A stretch of DNA of 64,000 nt from an uncultured Bacilli bacterium (lineage in GTDB: Bacteria; Bacillota_I; Bacilli_A; RF39; UBA660). The stretch is taken from assembly GCA_947589735.1 (NCBI GenBank), contig CANQCR010000005.1:31001-95000 (forward strand). The letters are read 5' to 3'. The notes beneath the pieces were generated by a model that made no database searches, had not been told where the DNA came from, and was given only the letters and a program-made list of their open reading frames with translations. The translations under genes and the position numbers were made by a program. This document shows positions 34,976 through 43,965 of the stretch, piece after piece (the stretch's first letter is position 1; each line of letters begins with the position of its first letter).

Positions 34976-36994
34976 ATGAAGAAATATGTTATTTACATAG
35001 TTGTTTTTCTAATTGGAATAGCTGTTTTTTTCTTACAGTTTAACTATGGCAAAAAATATGTTCCACGAAGTTTTTATCAAGTCTATCTTGATAATGAAAA
35101 AATAGGCGTTATTACATCCAAAGAAAAACTTGAAAAACACATTTATGAACAAGGTGAGATTATCCAAAATCAAGTTATTGAATATCAAGCTGATATTGAA
35201 AGAATTGAATCTACACACCAAGTTATGAAAAATGTTTTTACAAGGAAAAACTCATTATATTTAAACTATGTTTATATGACTAATTTAGAAAATATTTATA
35301 ATGAATTATCTTCTTATGTTGACGATGAAGGAAATGCTAAAGAAGGAAAATATGCAAGTTTAAGTAAATTGTATAGAAGTTTTGATGATGAATATCAATC
35401 TGGTAGTAAATTAACGAGTAAAGGTATTAAAAACTTTGAACGTCTTCAAGCTAATTTCGATAATAACATTAAGAATTATCAAAAAGATTTAGTTGATTAT
35501 CTTTATCAAAATAGGGAAAATCTTAATATAACGAGTAGTGAAGCTAGTTATTTAGAAGAGTTCGTTGATAATAATATGATAGATATAACTTATAGTAAAT
35601 ATCTTTATATGAAAAATTATGTTAACGAAAATGAAATATATCTTCATACTACTAACGTTTTAGAACCATTAGGTATTAACATTAAAAAGATTACAACCTA
35701 TGATGATACTTATAGTGATATTGAAGATGTATATAATAAAATTATTGCTAAAAAACCTTGTACCATTGAAGGTTATCAATTTAGAATCAAAGTTAAAGAC
35801 GACGAAGAAGATATGGAATCAGATAGCGAACTCATCGATTTAGATGAAGAGACTTCTAGTGATGAGGAAAATGGCAAAGATATCATTTTATATGTAACAG
35901 ACCCGGATATTTTTAATGATGCTATTGAAGAGGTAACAAAAGTTTTTGTTGGTAACGAAAATTATGAAGCTTATCAAAATGGTACTCAGCCAGAAATTAA
36001 AACCACCGGAACCTTAATTGATAACATTTATCTTGATGATGATATAACTATTAAAAAGACTAATATTTCGGTTAGTGAAAAGATTTATACTGATTCAGCA
36101 AGTCTAGCTAGTTATTTGTTATATGGTGATAATAAAGTATCAAAAACGGTAATGGCTTCATCTAAAGATAGTGTTGATGATGTCGCTTACCGGAATGGTA
36201 TTAGCGTTGAGGAGTTCTTCCTTTCTAATCCAAGCTTTACAAGTGTTGATAATATGTTTTATGATAATCAACCTATTACCATTACTAAATTAGATCCTAA
36301 AATAGAGGTTATTGTTGAAGAATCACAAGTCTTTGATCAAACAATTTACTATGATACGATTGAAAAGGCTGATAAAACGATGACAACAGGATCAGAGTAT
36401 GTTGAACAAACTGGTCAAAATGGTATCATGCGTGTTTCGCAAACCGTTCAAAAAGTAAATGGTGCAGTTGTTAAGACCGATCCTATTAGTAATGAGACCA
36501 TTAAGCCATCGCGTAATAAAATTGTTCGTGTTGGTACGCATAATGTACCAAGTATTGGTAGTGTTCGTAACTGGTTATGGCCAACTAATGCTTATTCGAT
36601 TAGTTCCCGTTTTGGTTGGCGGACTTATCCATTTAACTATAAGAAACGTGAACTTCATAGTGGGGTTGATATTCCAAATAACTATGGCGAACCAGTATAT
36701 GCTTCTAATAATGGTACCATCTATGCTATTAATGATACAAGATATGGTTATGGTAAGCATATTATTATCAATCATAATAATGGTTATTGTACGCTATATG
36801 GTCATATGAGTGGCTTTGCCAAAGGATTAAAGAAAGGTAGCGTTGTTGCTCGGGGTCAGGTAATCGGTTATATTGGACACACTGGTGCGGCAACTGGTAA
36901 TCATGTTCATTTTGAAATTAGAGTTGGAGCAACAACGAGTAAATGTCCAGGTAGTGGTGGCGCTACTAATCCATTACCATATTTAAGGAAGTAA
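34976..36994 (+). CDS. Membrane-anchored M23 peptidase with G5 domain
   Basis: A 672-residue protein with an N-terminal membrane anchor (VIYIVVFLIGIAVFFLQFNYG), a long extracellular region and a LysM-like segment (VAYRNGISVEEFFLSNPSF). A G5 domain follows (IEVIVEESQVFDQTIYYDT ... NKIVRVGT). The C-terminal M23 domain has SRFGWRTYP, the zinc motif HSGVDIP, LYGHM and GNHVHFEIR (HxH), so the catalytic residues look intact. It is probably a peptidoglycan cross-bridge endopeptidase acting in wall remodelling. Seven bases after dnaB and followed by walJ, suggesting operon membership. Confidence 0.9.
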   Translation: MKKYVIYIVVFLIGIAVFFLQFNYGKKYVPRSFYQVYLDNEKIGVITSKEKLEKHIYEQGEIIQNQVIEYQADIERIESTHQVMKNVFTRKNSLYLNYVYMTNLENIYNELSSYVDDEGNAKEGKYASLSKLYRSFDDEYQSGSKLTSKGIKNFERLQANFDNNIKNYQKDLVDYLYQNRENLNITSSEASYLEEFVDNNMIDITYSKYLYMKNYVNENEIYLHTTNVLEPLGINIKKITTYDDTYSDIEDVYNKIIAKKPCTIEGYQFRIKVKDDEEDMESDSELIDLDEETSSDEENGKDIILYVTDPDIFNDAIEEVTKVFVGNENYEAYQNGTQPEIKTTGTLIDNIYLDDDITIKKTNISVSEKIYTDSASLASYLLYGDNKVSKTVMASSKDSVDDVAYRNGISVEEFFLSNPSFTSVDNMFYDNQPITITKLDPKIEVIVEESQVFDQTIYYDTIEKADKTMTTGSEYVEQTGQNGIMRVSQTVQKVNGAVVKTDPISNETIKPSRNKIVRVGTHNVPSIGSVRNWLWPTNAYSISSRFGWRTYPFNYKKRELHSGVDIPNNYGEPVYASNNGTIYAINDTRYGYGKHIIINHNNGYCTLYGHMSGFAKGLKKGSVVARGQVIGYIGHTGAATGNHVHFEIRVGATTSKCPGSGGATNPLPYLRK

Positions 36995-36998
36995 TGTT

Positions 36999-37757
36999 AT
37001 GCAAGTATGTGTTTTAGCAAGTGGAAGTAAAGGAAACTGTACCTATATTGGGGCTGGGAGTCATAAAATCCTTGTTGATATAGGTACTTCTTCTTTAAGT
37101 ATTGAAAAAAAATTAAAAGCTTTAGGTGTTAATCCTAGTGAGATTGATAGTGTTTTTATAACTCATGCTCACACGGATCACGTATCAGGCGTAAGTGTCT
37201 TTTATAAGAAGTATCATCCGCATATCTATATGTCTGATGCGATATGCAAAGAAGCCAATTTAAAGGTTGATTATACTAATCTAAATGAATCAATTGATTT
37301 AGATGGCCTCATCATCACACCGGTTCCAACTAGTCATGATGCTTCTGATGCCAGAGGATATATCTTTGAATATGAAGGCAAGAGTGTTGTCTATATGACC
37401 GATACAGGATATATTAGTGAAAAATATTATAAGTTACTTACTAATAGAACAGTCTATGTTATGGAAAGTAATCATGACATTGAACTTTTGATGAATAATG
37501 AACATTATCCACATCAAGTTAAAATGCGCATTTTAGGTGATAGTGGTCACTTATCTAATAAAGATTCATCTTTGTATCTATCGAAGTTTATCGGTAATGA
37601 TACTAAAAAAGTTTTTTTAGCGCACCTTAGTGAACAAAACAATACGAAAGAGATGGCCTATAATAGTTTAAAAGAAACTTTAAAAAGGAAACATATTTCT
37701 TTTGATGATATCAGTATTACTGATCAAAGGGAAGCATCCGAATTGGTGGAAGTATGA
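36999..37757 (+). CDS. walJ: Metallo-beta-lactamase-fold protein WalJ (YycJ)
   Basis: A 252-residue MBL-fold hydrolase: SGSKGNCTYIG at the N-terminus, the metal motif THAHTDHVSG (HxHxDH), TSHDA, and YMTDTGYIS. The family member YycJ belongs to the walRK neighbourhood in Bacillus and is a DNA-exonuclease-like enzyme linked to cell-wall or repair phenotypes. No walRK genes are here; the pairing with rlmH (yydA/yycJ region) is retained. Overlaps rlmH by four bases. Confidence 0.9.
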   Translation: MQVCVLASGSKGNCTYIGAGSHKILVDIGTSSLSIEKKLKALGVNPSEIDSVFITHAHTDHVSGVSVFYKKYHPHIYMSDAICKEANLKVDYTNLNESIDLDGLIITPVPTSHDASDARGYIFEYEGKSVVYMTDTGYISEKYYKLLTNRTVYVMESNHDIELLMNNEHYPHQVKMRILGDSGHLSNKDSSLYLSKFIGNDTKKVFLAHLSEQNNTKEMAYNSLKETLKRKHISFDDISITDQREASELVEV

Positions 37758-38206
37758 TAAAAATATTATGTGTTGGTAAAATTAAAGAAGCTTTTTATCG
37801 TGACGCTATAAATGAATATCTAAAAAGATTAGGAAAATATACGAAAATTGAAGTTATTGAATGCAAAGACTATAGCGATAATAATGATAAAGTTTTAGAG
37901 CGTGAAAAAGAAGAATTAGAAAAATATATTAGCGATAAAGATTATGTTATTACGCTTGAAATTGAAGGCGAGATGTTATCCTCACCTGCTTTAGCGCAAA
38001 AATTAGATAGCCTTTATTTAACATGTTCTAATATATGCTTTGTTATTGGTGGATCTTTGGGATTTCACGATGATATTAAAAAGAGGAGTGACTATGCTCT
38101 TTCTTTTTCTAAACTTACTTTTCCGCATCAATTATTTCGTGTTATATTATTAGAACAAATCTACCGAGCTTTTAAAATTAATAATAATGAGCCCTATCAT
38201 AAATAG
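37754..38206 (+). CDS. rlmH: 23S rRNA (pseudouridine1915-N3)-methyltransferase RlmH
   Basis: A 150-residue SPOUT methyltransferase. The C-terminal knot is visible as FVIGGSLGFHDDIKKRSDYALSFSKLTFPHQLFRVILLEQIYRAFKI and the protein ends NNNEPYHK, the typical RlmH tail. Slightly shorter than the usual ~159 residues. Its ATG overlaps the end of walJ. Confidence 0.97.
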   Translation: MIKILCVGKIKEAFYRDAINEYLKRLGKYTKIEVIECKDYSDNNDKVLEREKEELEKYISDKDYVITLEIEGEMLSSPALAQKLDSLYLTCSNICFVIGGSLGFHDDIKKRSDYALSFSKLTFPHQLFRVILLEQIYRAFKINNNEPYHK

Positions 38207-38269
38207 TTCGTATGTTTTATTTTAAAAATAATTAAAGTATGATATGATATAGATAGTAGGAGGTAGTAT

Positions 38270-38902
38270 ATGAAAAGATGTAGAGCATGCAGTAGCCAGG
38301 TAGCTGATACAGCAAATAATTGTCCAAATTGTGGTAGCGCTGATTTAGAAGTTATGGCTATGCCACAACAACCATATTATGATCAATCAATGATGAATGG
38401 GGGTCAACCTCAAGTACAACCAATGATGAATGGAGGATATCCACAAGCACCAGTTAATGGTGCACAGCCAATGATGGGAGGATATCCACAAGATCAAGGT
38501 CAATCTCAAAAGGGAATGACTTATTCTGTTGTATATATGGTCATTTTAGGGTTGTTTTTAATTACTAATATTAGAAAGTTATCTGATGGTTTCAACGTTG
38601 GAACTTTAATTGACGTTGCTTTATTTGAATCGACTATTGTTTTAGTGGCTATGCGAAAGAAAGCTGGACGGATTCTTGCTATGATTCAATCAGCATTGCA
38701 AACATTTAATGGTATCTTAATCGGTATTTTAGCTATTATTGGTGGCGAAACTATCAAAGAAGTTGCTAATCAAATATTAGCAATAGATGGCTCAGGAACA
38801 TATATTATTACTGTTTTTGTTGCTTCTTCTATTCTCTCAATTGCCTTTGGTGTTTGTTCATTTATCTATTTCAAGAAAAGAGCTTCAATGTATACAAAAT
38901 AG
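38270..38902 (+). CDS. Zinc-ribbon membrane protein with Gly/Pro repeats
   Basis: A 210-residue protein with an N-terminal zinc ribbon CRACSSQVADTANNCPNCGS (C-x2-C ... C-x2-C). A low-complexity cytoplasmic linker has three MMNGG/MMGG-type repeats rich in Pro, Gln and Tyr, followed by four predicted membrane helices and a basic tail. Zinc-ribbon plus membrane-helix proteins are common in Bacillota; function unknown. SD AGGAGG and a possible TATGAT -10 lie just upstream. Confidence 0.75.
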   Translation: MKRCRACSSQVADTANNCPNCGSADLEVMAMPQQPYYDQSMMNGGQPQVQPMMNGGYPQAPVNGAQPMMGGYPQDQGQSQKGMTYSVVYMVILGLFLITNIRKLSDGFNVGTLIDVALFESTIVLVAMRKKAGRILAMIQSALQTFNGILIGILAIIGGETIKEVANQILAIDGSGTYIITVFVASSILSIAFGVCSFIYFKKRASMYTK

Positions 38903-38920
38903 TGAATAATCACTATTTTT
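38898..38920 (+). terminator. Terminator of the zinc-ribbon gene
   Basis: AATAGTGA (38898-38905), loop ATAA, TCACTATT (38910-38917), then T. The stop codon lies within the stem. Confidence 0.8.
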
Positions 38921-38975
38921 CTTTTTCTTGTATAAAATCAAAGAATGTTTATCAATATATAGTAGGTGATGACAG

Positions 38976-39497
38976 GTGAAGAACATTCTTTGGGTTTTAA
39001 TAGCTGTAATTATTTTAGGATTTGTATCTAAAGGTATTACTGATAATAATTTAATACCGGATGAGGCGATAAGGATTCGGGTTATCGCTAACTCAAATAG
39101 TGATTCGGATCAAAAACTTAAGTGGGAAATAAAAGAAGATATTGAAAAATACTTATATAGCAAGCTAGATGGTGTGGAAAATATTGAAGAAGCTGATGCC
39201 TTAATTAAGAAAAATATTCCTAAAGTAAAAGAATTAATTAACAAATATACACATAGTTATAATCTTAATTATGGCCTTAATTATTTCCCCGAAAAGACTT
39301 TTAAAGGTGTTGAATATGAGGCCGGGCAATATCAATCATTAGTAGTAACTTTAGGTAGCGGCTTGGGTGATAACTGGTGGTGCGTCCTATTCCCACCTCT
39401 TTGTTTATTAGAAGCTGAAGATAGTACGGAAGTGGAATATCGTTCTTTTGTAGCTGATATGATTAGTAAATATTTCCCAAGTAAAAGCAATGTCTAA
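38976..39497 (+). CDS. spoIIR: Stage II sporulation protein R
   Basis: A 173-residue exported protein with an N-terminal membrane/signal segment (ILWVLIAVIILGFVSKGI). It matches SpoIIR through IRIRVIANSNSDSDQKLKWEIKEDI and the hallmark C-terminal YFPEKTFKGVEYEAGQYQSLVVTLGSGLGDNWWCVLFPPLC. In Bacillus SpoIIR is secreted from the forespore and activates the protease SpoIIGA to process pro-sigma-E. It starts with GTG 38976, preceded by AGGTGA. No other classical sporulation gene is in the window, so it may mark true sporulation or a retained relic. Confidence 0.92.
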   Translation: MKNILWVLIAVIILGFVSKGITDNNLIPDEAIRIRVIANSNSDSDQKLKWEIKEDIEKYLYSKLDGVENIEEADALIKKNIPKVKELINKYTHSYNLNYGLNYFPEKTFKGVEYEAGQYQSLVVTLGSGLGDNWWCVLFPPLCLLEAEDSTEVEYRSFVADMISKYFPSKSNV

Positions 39498-39507
39498 TTG
39501 CTTTTTA
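39483..39507 (+). terminator. Terminator of spoIIR
   Basis: AAAAGCAAT (39483-39491), loop GTCTA, ATTGCTTTT (39497-39505). It overlaps the stop codon. Confidence 0.85.
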
Positions 39508-39522
39508 TTTTGCTTAAGTTTA

Positions 39523-39551
39523 TTGACTTTTATGAGTATACATAATATATT
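39523..39551 (+). promoter_or_regulatory. Promoter of fba-murA
   Basis: TTGACT (39523-39528), 17-bp spacer, TATATT (39546-39551). It excludes the ORF-track start at 39490 for the aldolase. Confidence 0.65.
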
Positions 39552-39567
39552 TAAATTGGGTGAGAAT

Positions 39568-40416
39568 ATGTTAGTTAATATGATTAAAATGTTAAATGAT
39601 GCTAAAGAGGGTAAGTATGCGGTTGCGCATTTTAATATAAACAATCTAGAGTGGACGAGATTTGTCTTAGAGGAATGTGAAGAATTAAAGGTACCTGTTA
39701 TTTTAGGTGTTAGTGAAGGAGCATCTAAATATATGGGTGGCTATAAGACCGTTTTTGATATGGTTAAAAACTTAATGGATTATCTTCATATAACGATTCC
39801 GGTTGCCGTTCATCTAGATCACGGAAGCAGTTTTGAAGCTTGCAAGGAAGCTATTGATGCCGGCTTTACTTCTGTCATGATTGATGCATCTAAATATGAA
39901 TTAGATGAGAATATTCGTCTAACGAAAGAAGTATGTGATTATGCGAAAGAAAGAAACGTCAGTGTTGAAGCAGAAGTAGGACACGTTGGCGGTAGTGAAG
40001 ATGGTGTTGTTACTGGCATCTTATATGCTGAAGTAGCCGATTGTAAGCGCTTTGTTGAAGAGACGGGTATTGATGCTTTAGCGCCAGCTTTAGGTAGCGT
40101 CCATGGCCCATATCATGGCGATCCTGTTCTTGCTTTTGACCGAATGGAAGAAATTAAAGAGGTATGTAATATTCCTCTAGTTTTGCATGGCGGTAGTGGC
40201 ATTTATGACGAACAGATTAGAAAAGCTATATCGTGTGGTATTTGTAAGTTAAATATTAATACGGAATTACAACAAGCTTGGACAAAGGGTGTGCGGGAGA
40301 AACTTGAAAGTGATCCTGAAGTATATGATCCTCGTAAGGTTATTAAAGCTGGTGAAGCTTATATGAAAGAGGCCATCAAAGCTAAAGTTGCCTTACTTGG
40401 AACTAGGCACATGTAA
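39568..40416 (+). CDS. fba: Class II fructose-1,6-bisphosphate aldolase
   Basis: A 282-residue zinc aldolase of glycolysis/gluconeogenesis. Start MLVNMIKMLNDAKEG at 39568 after GGGTGAG. Motifs: AVAHFNINN, HLDHGSSFEACKEAIDAGFTSVMIDAS with the catalytic Asp and zinc His, EAEVGHVGG, GSVHGPYHG and PLVLHGGSG. A related tagatose-bisphosphate or ketose-bisphosphate activity is possible in the family, but the murA neighbour fits the Bacillus fbaA arrangement. Confidence 0.93.
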   Translation: MLVNMIKMLNDAKEGKYAVAHFNINNLEWTRFVLEECEELKVPVILGVSEGASKYMGGYKTVFDMVKNLMDYLHITIPVAVHLDHGSSFEACKEAIDAGFTSVMIDASKYELDENIRLTKEVCDYAKERNVSVEAEVGHVGGSEDGVVTGILYAEVADCKRFVEETGIDALAPALGSVHGPYHGDPVLAFDRMEEIKEVCNIPLVLHGGSGIYDEQIRKAISCGICKLNINTELQQAWTKGVREKLESDPEVYDPRKVIKAGEAYMKEAIKAKVALLGTRHM

Positions 40417-40450
40417 TAAGTATTAACATATAGTATTAAGGGAGGTATGT

Positions 40451-41707
40451 ATGAAAAGAATTAAAATAGAAGGTGGACATAAACTAACCGGTGAGATCAA
40501 TATTAGTGGTGCTAAAAATAGTGCGGTAGCGCTTATTCCAGCCGCTTTGCTTTCTGATGAAGAAGTAGTTATTGACAATGTACCTAATATTTCTGATATT
40601 GATGCTTTACAAGAAATACTAGTTTATTTAGGGGCTAATGTGATAAGAAGTAATGGTCAAATAAAGATTGATGCAAGACCCGTTGTAAATAAAGAAATAC
40701 CGGAAGCTATTGCTAAAAAGTTACGTGCATCTTACTATTTTATGTCCTCTTTACTAGGTAAATATAAATATGTTGAAATGTATTTTCCAGGTGGCTGTTC
40801 GATTGGGGCCCGTCCTATTGATCAAACTTTAAAGGGTTATCGGGCTTTAGGAGCAAATGTTATTGAAGAGGGAAATAAGTTTACTATTTCCGCTGATAAA
40901 TTAGTAGGTAATAATATTTATCTTGATATGCCAAGCGTTGGCGCTACAGTTAATACTCTTTTGGTAGCTGTTAGAGCCGAAGGCAGGACTGTTATTGAAA
41001 ATGCTGCTAAAGAACCAGAAATTGTTAATATTGCAACTTTCTTAAACAATATGGGCGCTAAAATAATGGGCGCTGGAACTAGTACAATTACGATTGATGG
41101 TGTAGAACATTTAGGTAAAGGTTTTACCGAAGTTATACCTGATCGTATTGAAGCTGGTACTTATGTTATTGCGGGAGCTTTAATGGGTGATAATTTAACC
41201 ATTAATAATATTATTCCGGAACATATTGATGCCTTAATTGAAAAACTTAAAGAAGCTGGTTGTAAGATGGAAGTATCATCTTCAGCAATTACTTTGTCAA
41301 AATTAGATAATGGCTGGGCTATCAACGTTAAAACTCTAGGTTATCCTGGCTTTGCGACGGATTTGCAACAACCTCTTACGACTTTATTAACCCAGCTAAG
41401 TGGAGAGTCTATTTTAGAAGAGACTATCTATGAAAATCGTTTTCAAAATGTTAAATATTTAGTCGATATGGGTGCGGATATTACTATTGATGATCGTAAA
41501 ATATATGTTCATGGTCCTTCCCCTTTAAAAGGAGCTATGGTAACAGCCACTGATCTTCGAGCTGGAGCTTGTCTTGTTCTTGCTGGTTTAGCCGCATCTG
41601 GTGAGACGATTGTTGATAGTGTTGAACACGTCTTAAGAGGTTATGAAAATATTATTGGTAAATTAACAAGTGTTGGTGCAAAAATCGAATTAGAAGAATA
41701 TAATTAA
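40451..41707 (+). CDS. murA: UDP-N-acetylglucosamine 1-carboxyvinyltransferase MurA
   Basis: A 418-residue enzyme of the first committed step of peptidoglycan synthesis (enolpyruvyl transfer from PEP to UDP-GlcNAc). It starts MKRIKIEGGHKLTGEINISGAKNSAVA; the catalytic Cys lies in FPGGCSIGARPID, the fosfomycin target. C-terminal DLRAGACLVLAGLAA is also diagnostic. Gram-positives often carry two murA copies; pairing with fba corresponds to the Bacillus murAB/murZ type. SD GGGAGG. Confidence 0.97.
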   Translation: MKRIKIEGGHKLTGEINISGAKNSAVALIPAALLSDEEVVIDNVPNISDIDALQEILVYLGANVIRSNGQIKIDARPVVNKEIPEAIAKKLRASYYFMSSLLGKYKYVEMYFPGGCSIGARPIDQTLKGYRALGANVIEEGNKFTISADKLVGNNIYLDMPSVGATVNTLLVAVRAEGRTVIENAAKEPEIVNIATFLNNMGAKIMGAGTSTITIDGVEHLGKGFTEVIPDRIEAGTYVIAGALMGDNLTINNIIPEHIDALIEKLKEAGCKMEVSSSAITLSKLDNGWAINVKTLGYPGFATDLQQPLTTLLTQLSGESILEETIYENRFQNVKYLVDMGADITIDDRKIYVHGPSPLKGAMVTATDLRAGACLVLAGLAASGETIVDSVEHVLRGYENIIGKLTSVGAKIELEEYN

Positions 41708-41727
41708 GTAGCTTAGGCTACTTTTTT
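41706..41727 (+). terminator. Terminator of fba-murA
   Basis: AGTAGC (41707-41712), loop TTAG, GCTACT (41717-41722), six T. The stop codon overlaps the base of the stem. Confidence 0.85.
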
Positions 41728-41738
41728 ATGAGGTGAAA

Positions 41739-42161
41739 ATGAAAAAACTTCTATTTCTTATCATGGTTGTTATTGTTGTTATAACAATTAGCCTTAAGGT
41801 CAACTATAAAGCACATATAAGCTTATCTTTTGGTAATAATATTAAAAGTAATTATCAATACCATTATCAGGATACCCGTCCTAAGGATATTACCAATGAT
41901 ATTTTAGATAACATTAAAATTAGTGATCGCTATCTTCAAAATATTTTAGTTAAAGCGGATAATATCTATATCGATTTAAATGGCCTTTTAGTTAATAAAA
42001 ATAATTTTAAAGATTTAAATAAATTACTAGAAGTTATGCGTAAATATACGAAAGAAAAGATAACTATTATCTTAAAAGATGAAAATAATTATGATGATTA
42101 TCTTTTAAATAAATGGATTTTTAAAATTAAAAGTAATTATGATATAATGGTAGAGAGGTGA
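41739..42161 (+). CDS. Small membrane-anchored protein, unknown function
   Basis: A 140-residue protein starting at ATG 41739 (MKKLLFLIMVVIVV) with SD AGGTG; the GTG two codons earlier overlaps that SD. One N-terminal membrane helix is followed by a basic, Lys/Asn/Asp-rich extracellular or periplasmic-side domain with ITIILKDENNYDDYL. No known domain recognised. Four bases separate it from the BI-1 gene, so they are probably co-transcribed. Confidence 0.6.
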   Translation: MKKLLFLIMVVIVVITISLKVNYKAHISLSFGNNIKSNYQYHYQDTRPKDITNDILDNIKISDRYLQNILVKADNIYIDLNGLLVNKNNFKDLNKLLEVMRKYTKEKITIILKDENNYDDYLLNKWIFKIKSNYDIMVER

Positions 42162-42165
42162 TTTT

Positions 42166-42816
42166 ATGAATGATGAATTAAGAGACGTTTTTTCTAAAGT
42201 ATTTATGTGGCTATTTGTAGGCCTACTTATAACCTTTGGTATGGGATATGGTATTCAAGAATCAACGTTAATGGATACTTTATTCTCAGGAGGATTATAT
42301 TTATTTGTATGGTTAGCTGAAATTGTTATTGCGATTGTTTTAGCTGTTCGAATAAGGAAGATTAAACCTTTAACAGCAACGATTTTATATCTATTTTATA
42401 CAGCTTTAACAGGTATAACATTTGCAACTATCTTCGCTTATTTTGAGCTAGGATCTATTATGATTATCTTTGGCGTAACCGCCCTTATAATGTTACTATT
42501 TGGTCTTGTCGGTTATTTTACCAAGATTGATTTAACTAAAATATCGACTTTCTTATTTATGGGTATTTTAGCTATTATCATTATGTCTGTTGTTAATATC
42601 TTTATTGGTTCTGAAACTTTAGACCTTGGCTTATGTATTATTGGTATTATTATCTTTATGGCGTATATTGCCTTTGATATTCAAGCTATTAAAAGAAAAT
42701 TATATGGCATTGAAAATCAAGATAGCCTAGCTATTTATGGTGCTTTCCAATTATATTTAGACTTCGTTAATATTTTCTTAGATTTACTAAGTTTATTTGG
42801 TAATAGTAGAGATTAA
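42166..42816 (+). CDS. Bax inhibitor-1 / YccA family membrane protein
   Basis: A 216-residue protein with seven predicted membrane helices. The family pattern includes VFMWLFVGLLITFGMGYGIQ, TALTGITFATIFAYF, GYFTKIDLTKISTFL and a C-terminal AYIAFDIQAIKR ... YGAFQLYLDFVNIFLDLL, the usual BI-1 (UPF0005) signature including the Asp pair proposed for Ca2+ leak. Physiological role in bacteria is uncertain. Confidence 0.88.
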   Translation: MNDELRDVFSKVFMWLFVGLLITFGMGYGIQESTLMDTLFSGGLYLFVWLAEIVIAIVLAVRIRKIKPLTATILYLFYTALTGITFATIFAYFELGSIMIIFGVTALIMLLFGLVGYFTKIDLTKISTFLFMGILAIIIMSVVNIFIGSETLDLGLCIIGIIIFMAYIAFDIQAIKRKLYGIENQDSLAIYGAFQLYLDFVNIFLDLLSLFGNSRD

Positions 42817-42865
42817 TGTAAAATTATCTTAAGTACTTGCAAATTATAAAATAATTTGATAAACT

Positions 42866-42921
42866 AGGTAAGAATTAGTTTTCTATGACTTATCAAAGTC
42901 ATGGCGGAAGGAGCGAAGAAG
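42866..42921 (+). promoter_or_regulatory. rpmE leader with hairpin (candidate L31 leader)
   Basis: Between a weak promoter (TTGCAA 42837-42842, TAAACT 42860-42865) and rpmE lies a leader with the hairpin ATGACTT/AAGTCAT (42885-42891 and 42896-42902, loop ATCA), then AAGGAG. L31 autoregulatory leaders are known in Bacillota; whether this one belongs to that class is an inference. Confidence 0.35.
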
Positions 42922-43137
42922 ATGAAAAAAGGAATTCATCCAGAATACGTTGAAACTAAAGTAATGTGTGCTTGCGGCAATACTTTTACAGTTATGTCAA
43001 ATAAGCCTGAATTACATATTGAAACATGTGACAAGTGTCATCCATTCTATAATGGTAAAAAAGATGGCGCTAGTGCATCAAAAGCAGGCCGTGTTGAAAA
43101 GTTCAATCGTAAATATGGTTTAGACAAACAAAACTAA
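42922..43137 (+). CDS. rpmE: 50S ribosomal protein L31 (zinc type)
   Basis: A 71-residue L31 from ATG 42922 ([14 protein letters not shown]); the ORF-track start at 42901 overlaps the leader hairpin. It keeps the zinc-binding cysteines (VMCACG and [10 protein letters not shown]), i.e. the Zn-containing paralogue rather than the Zn-free YtiA type. Confidence 0.96.
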   Translation: MKKGIHPEYVETKVMCACGNTFTVMSNKPELHIETCDKCHPFYNGKKDGASASKAGRVEKFNRKYGLDKQN

Positions 43138-43160
43138 AACGTACTTAGGTACGTTTTTTT
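43136..43160 (+). terminator. Terminator of rpmE
   Basis: AAAACGTAC, loop TTAG, GTACGTTTT followed by T; it begins at the stop codon. Confidence 0.9.
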
Positions 43161-43207
43161 GTGAGTATATTTAAATGATTAAAATCCATAATATTATTGG
43201 TGATATT

Positions 43208-43924
43208 ATGGATTTTTCAACCCTTGGGACGGTTACTTACCGGGCTTTAATCAGTTTATTTACTCTTTTTATCGTTACTAAATTATTGGGTAAAAAACAA
43301 GTGTCCGAATTAAGTTTATTTGACTATGTTATCGGGATTTCGATTGGTAACTTTGCTGCGGAAATGACCATCAACACTGAATCACCAGAAATAAATGGCA
43401 TATTTGCTGTTATCTTATTTGGACTAGTCGCCTATTTAGTTTCATGGTTAACGATGAAAAGCATTTTTATGCGTCGTCTTTTTATGGGAACACCAACCAT
43501 CATCATTCAAAATGGCAAAATCTTAAGAGATAATATGCGTAAAGCGCATCTTGATATTAATGAACTATTAGAAGAATGTCGTATCAAGGGATATTTTGAT
43601 ATTTCCAATATTGCTTATGGCATTATGGAAGTAAATGGCGAGATGAGTTTTCTACCGAAAGCCTTATATAAACCATTAAGCCCTAGCGATATGAAAATAA
43701 AGCCTGATAAAGAAGTATTAGTCGGTAATGTCATCATCGATGGACATATTATGGACAAGAATTTGTCTTTAATGCATAAAGATGCTAGTTGGCTTTTAAA
43801 ACAGCTTAAAGTTTTAGGGTGTAATAATGTTAAGGATATTTTACTATGTACTTTAGATGAAAACGAGAAGGTAACAATTTATAAAGATAATGAGAACATA
43901 CAAGGACTTGACATTCTTGAATAG
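43208..43924 (+). CDS. DUF421 (YetF-like) membrane protein
   Basis: A 238-residue protein. I take ATG 43208 (MDFSTLGTVTYRALI), with GGTGAT upstream, over the SD-less 43175 start. Three N-terminal membrane helices contain LLGKKQVSELSLFDYVIGISIGNFAAEM, the DUF421 signature, followed by the cytoplasmic domain (PTIIIQNGKILRDNMRKAHLDINELLEECR ... DISNIAYGIMEVNGEMSFLPK). Spore-associated and general membrane homologues are known in Bacillus; activity is not established. CCATAATA/TATTATGG around the start could form a small hairpin. Confidence 0.87.
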   Translation: MDFSTLGTVTYRALISLFTLFIVTKLLGKKQVSELSLFDYVIGISIGNFAAEMTINTESPEINGIFAVILFGLVAYLVSWLTMKSIFMRRLFMGTPTIIIQNGKILRDNMRKAHLDINELLEECRIKGYFDISNIAYGIMEVNGEMSFLPKALYKPLSPSDMKIKPDKEVLVGNVIIDGHIMDKNLSLMHKDASWLLKQLKVLGCNNVKDILLCTLDENEKVTIYKDNENIQGLDILE

Positions 43925-43942
43925 ACAGGAATGTCTTTTTTT
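43910..43942 (+). terminator. Terminator of the DUF421 gene
   Basis: GACATTC (43910-43916) and GAATGTC (43929-43935) with a 12-base loop, then seven T. The loop contains the -35 box of the next promoter. Confidence 0.75.
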
Positions 43943-43950
43943 GTTATAAT
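43922..43950 (+). promoter_or_regulatory. Promoter of the Nudix gene nested in the terminator
   Basis: TAGACA (43922-43927, in the terminator loop), 17-bp spacer, TATAAT (43945-43950). Confidence 0.6.
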
Positions 43951-43965
43951 CAAAATGGTGATAGT

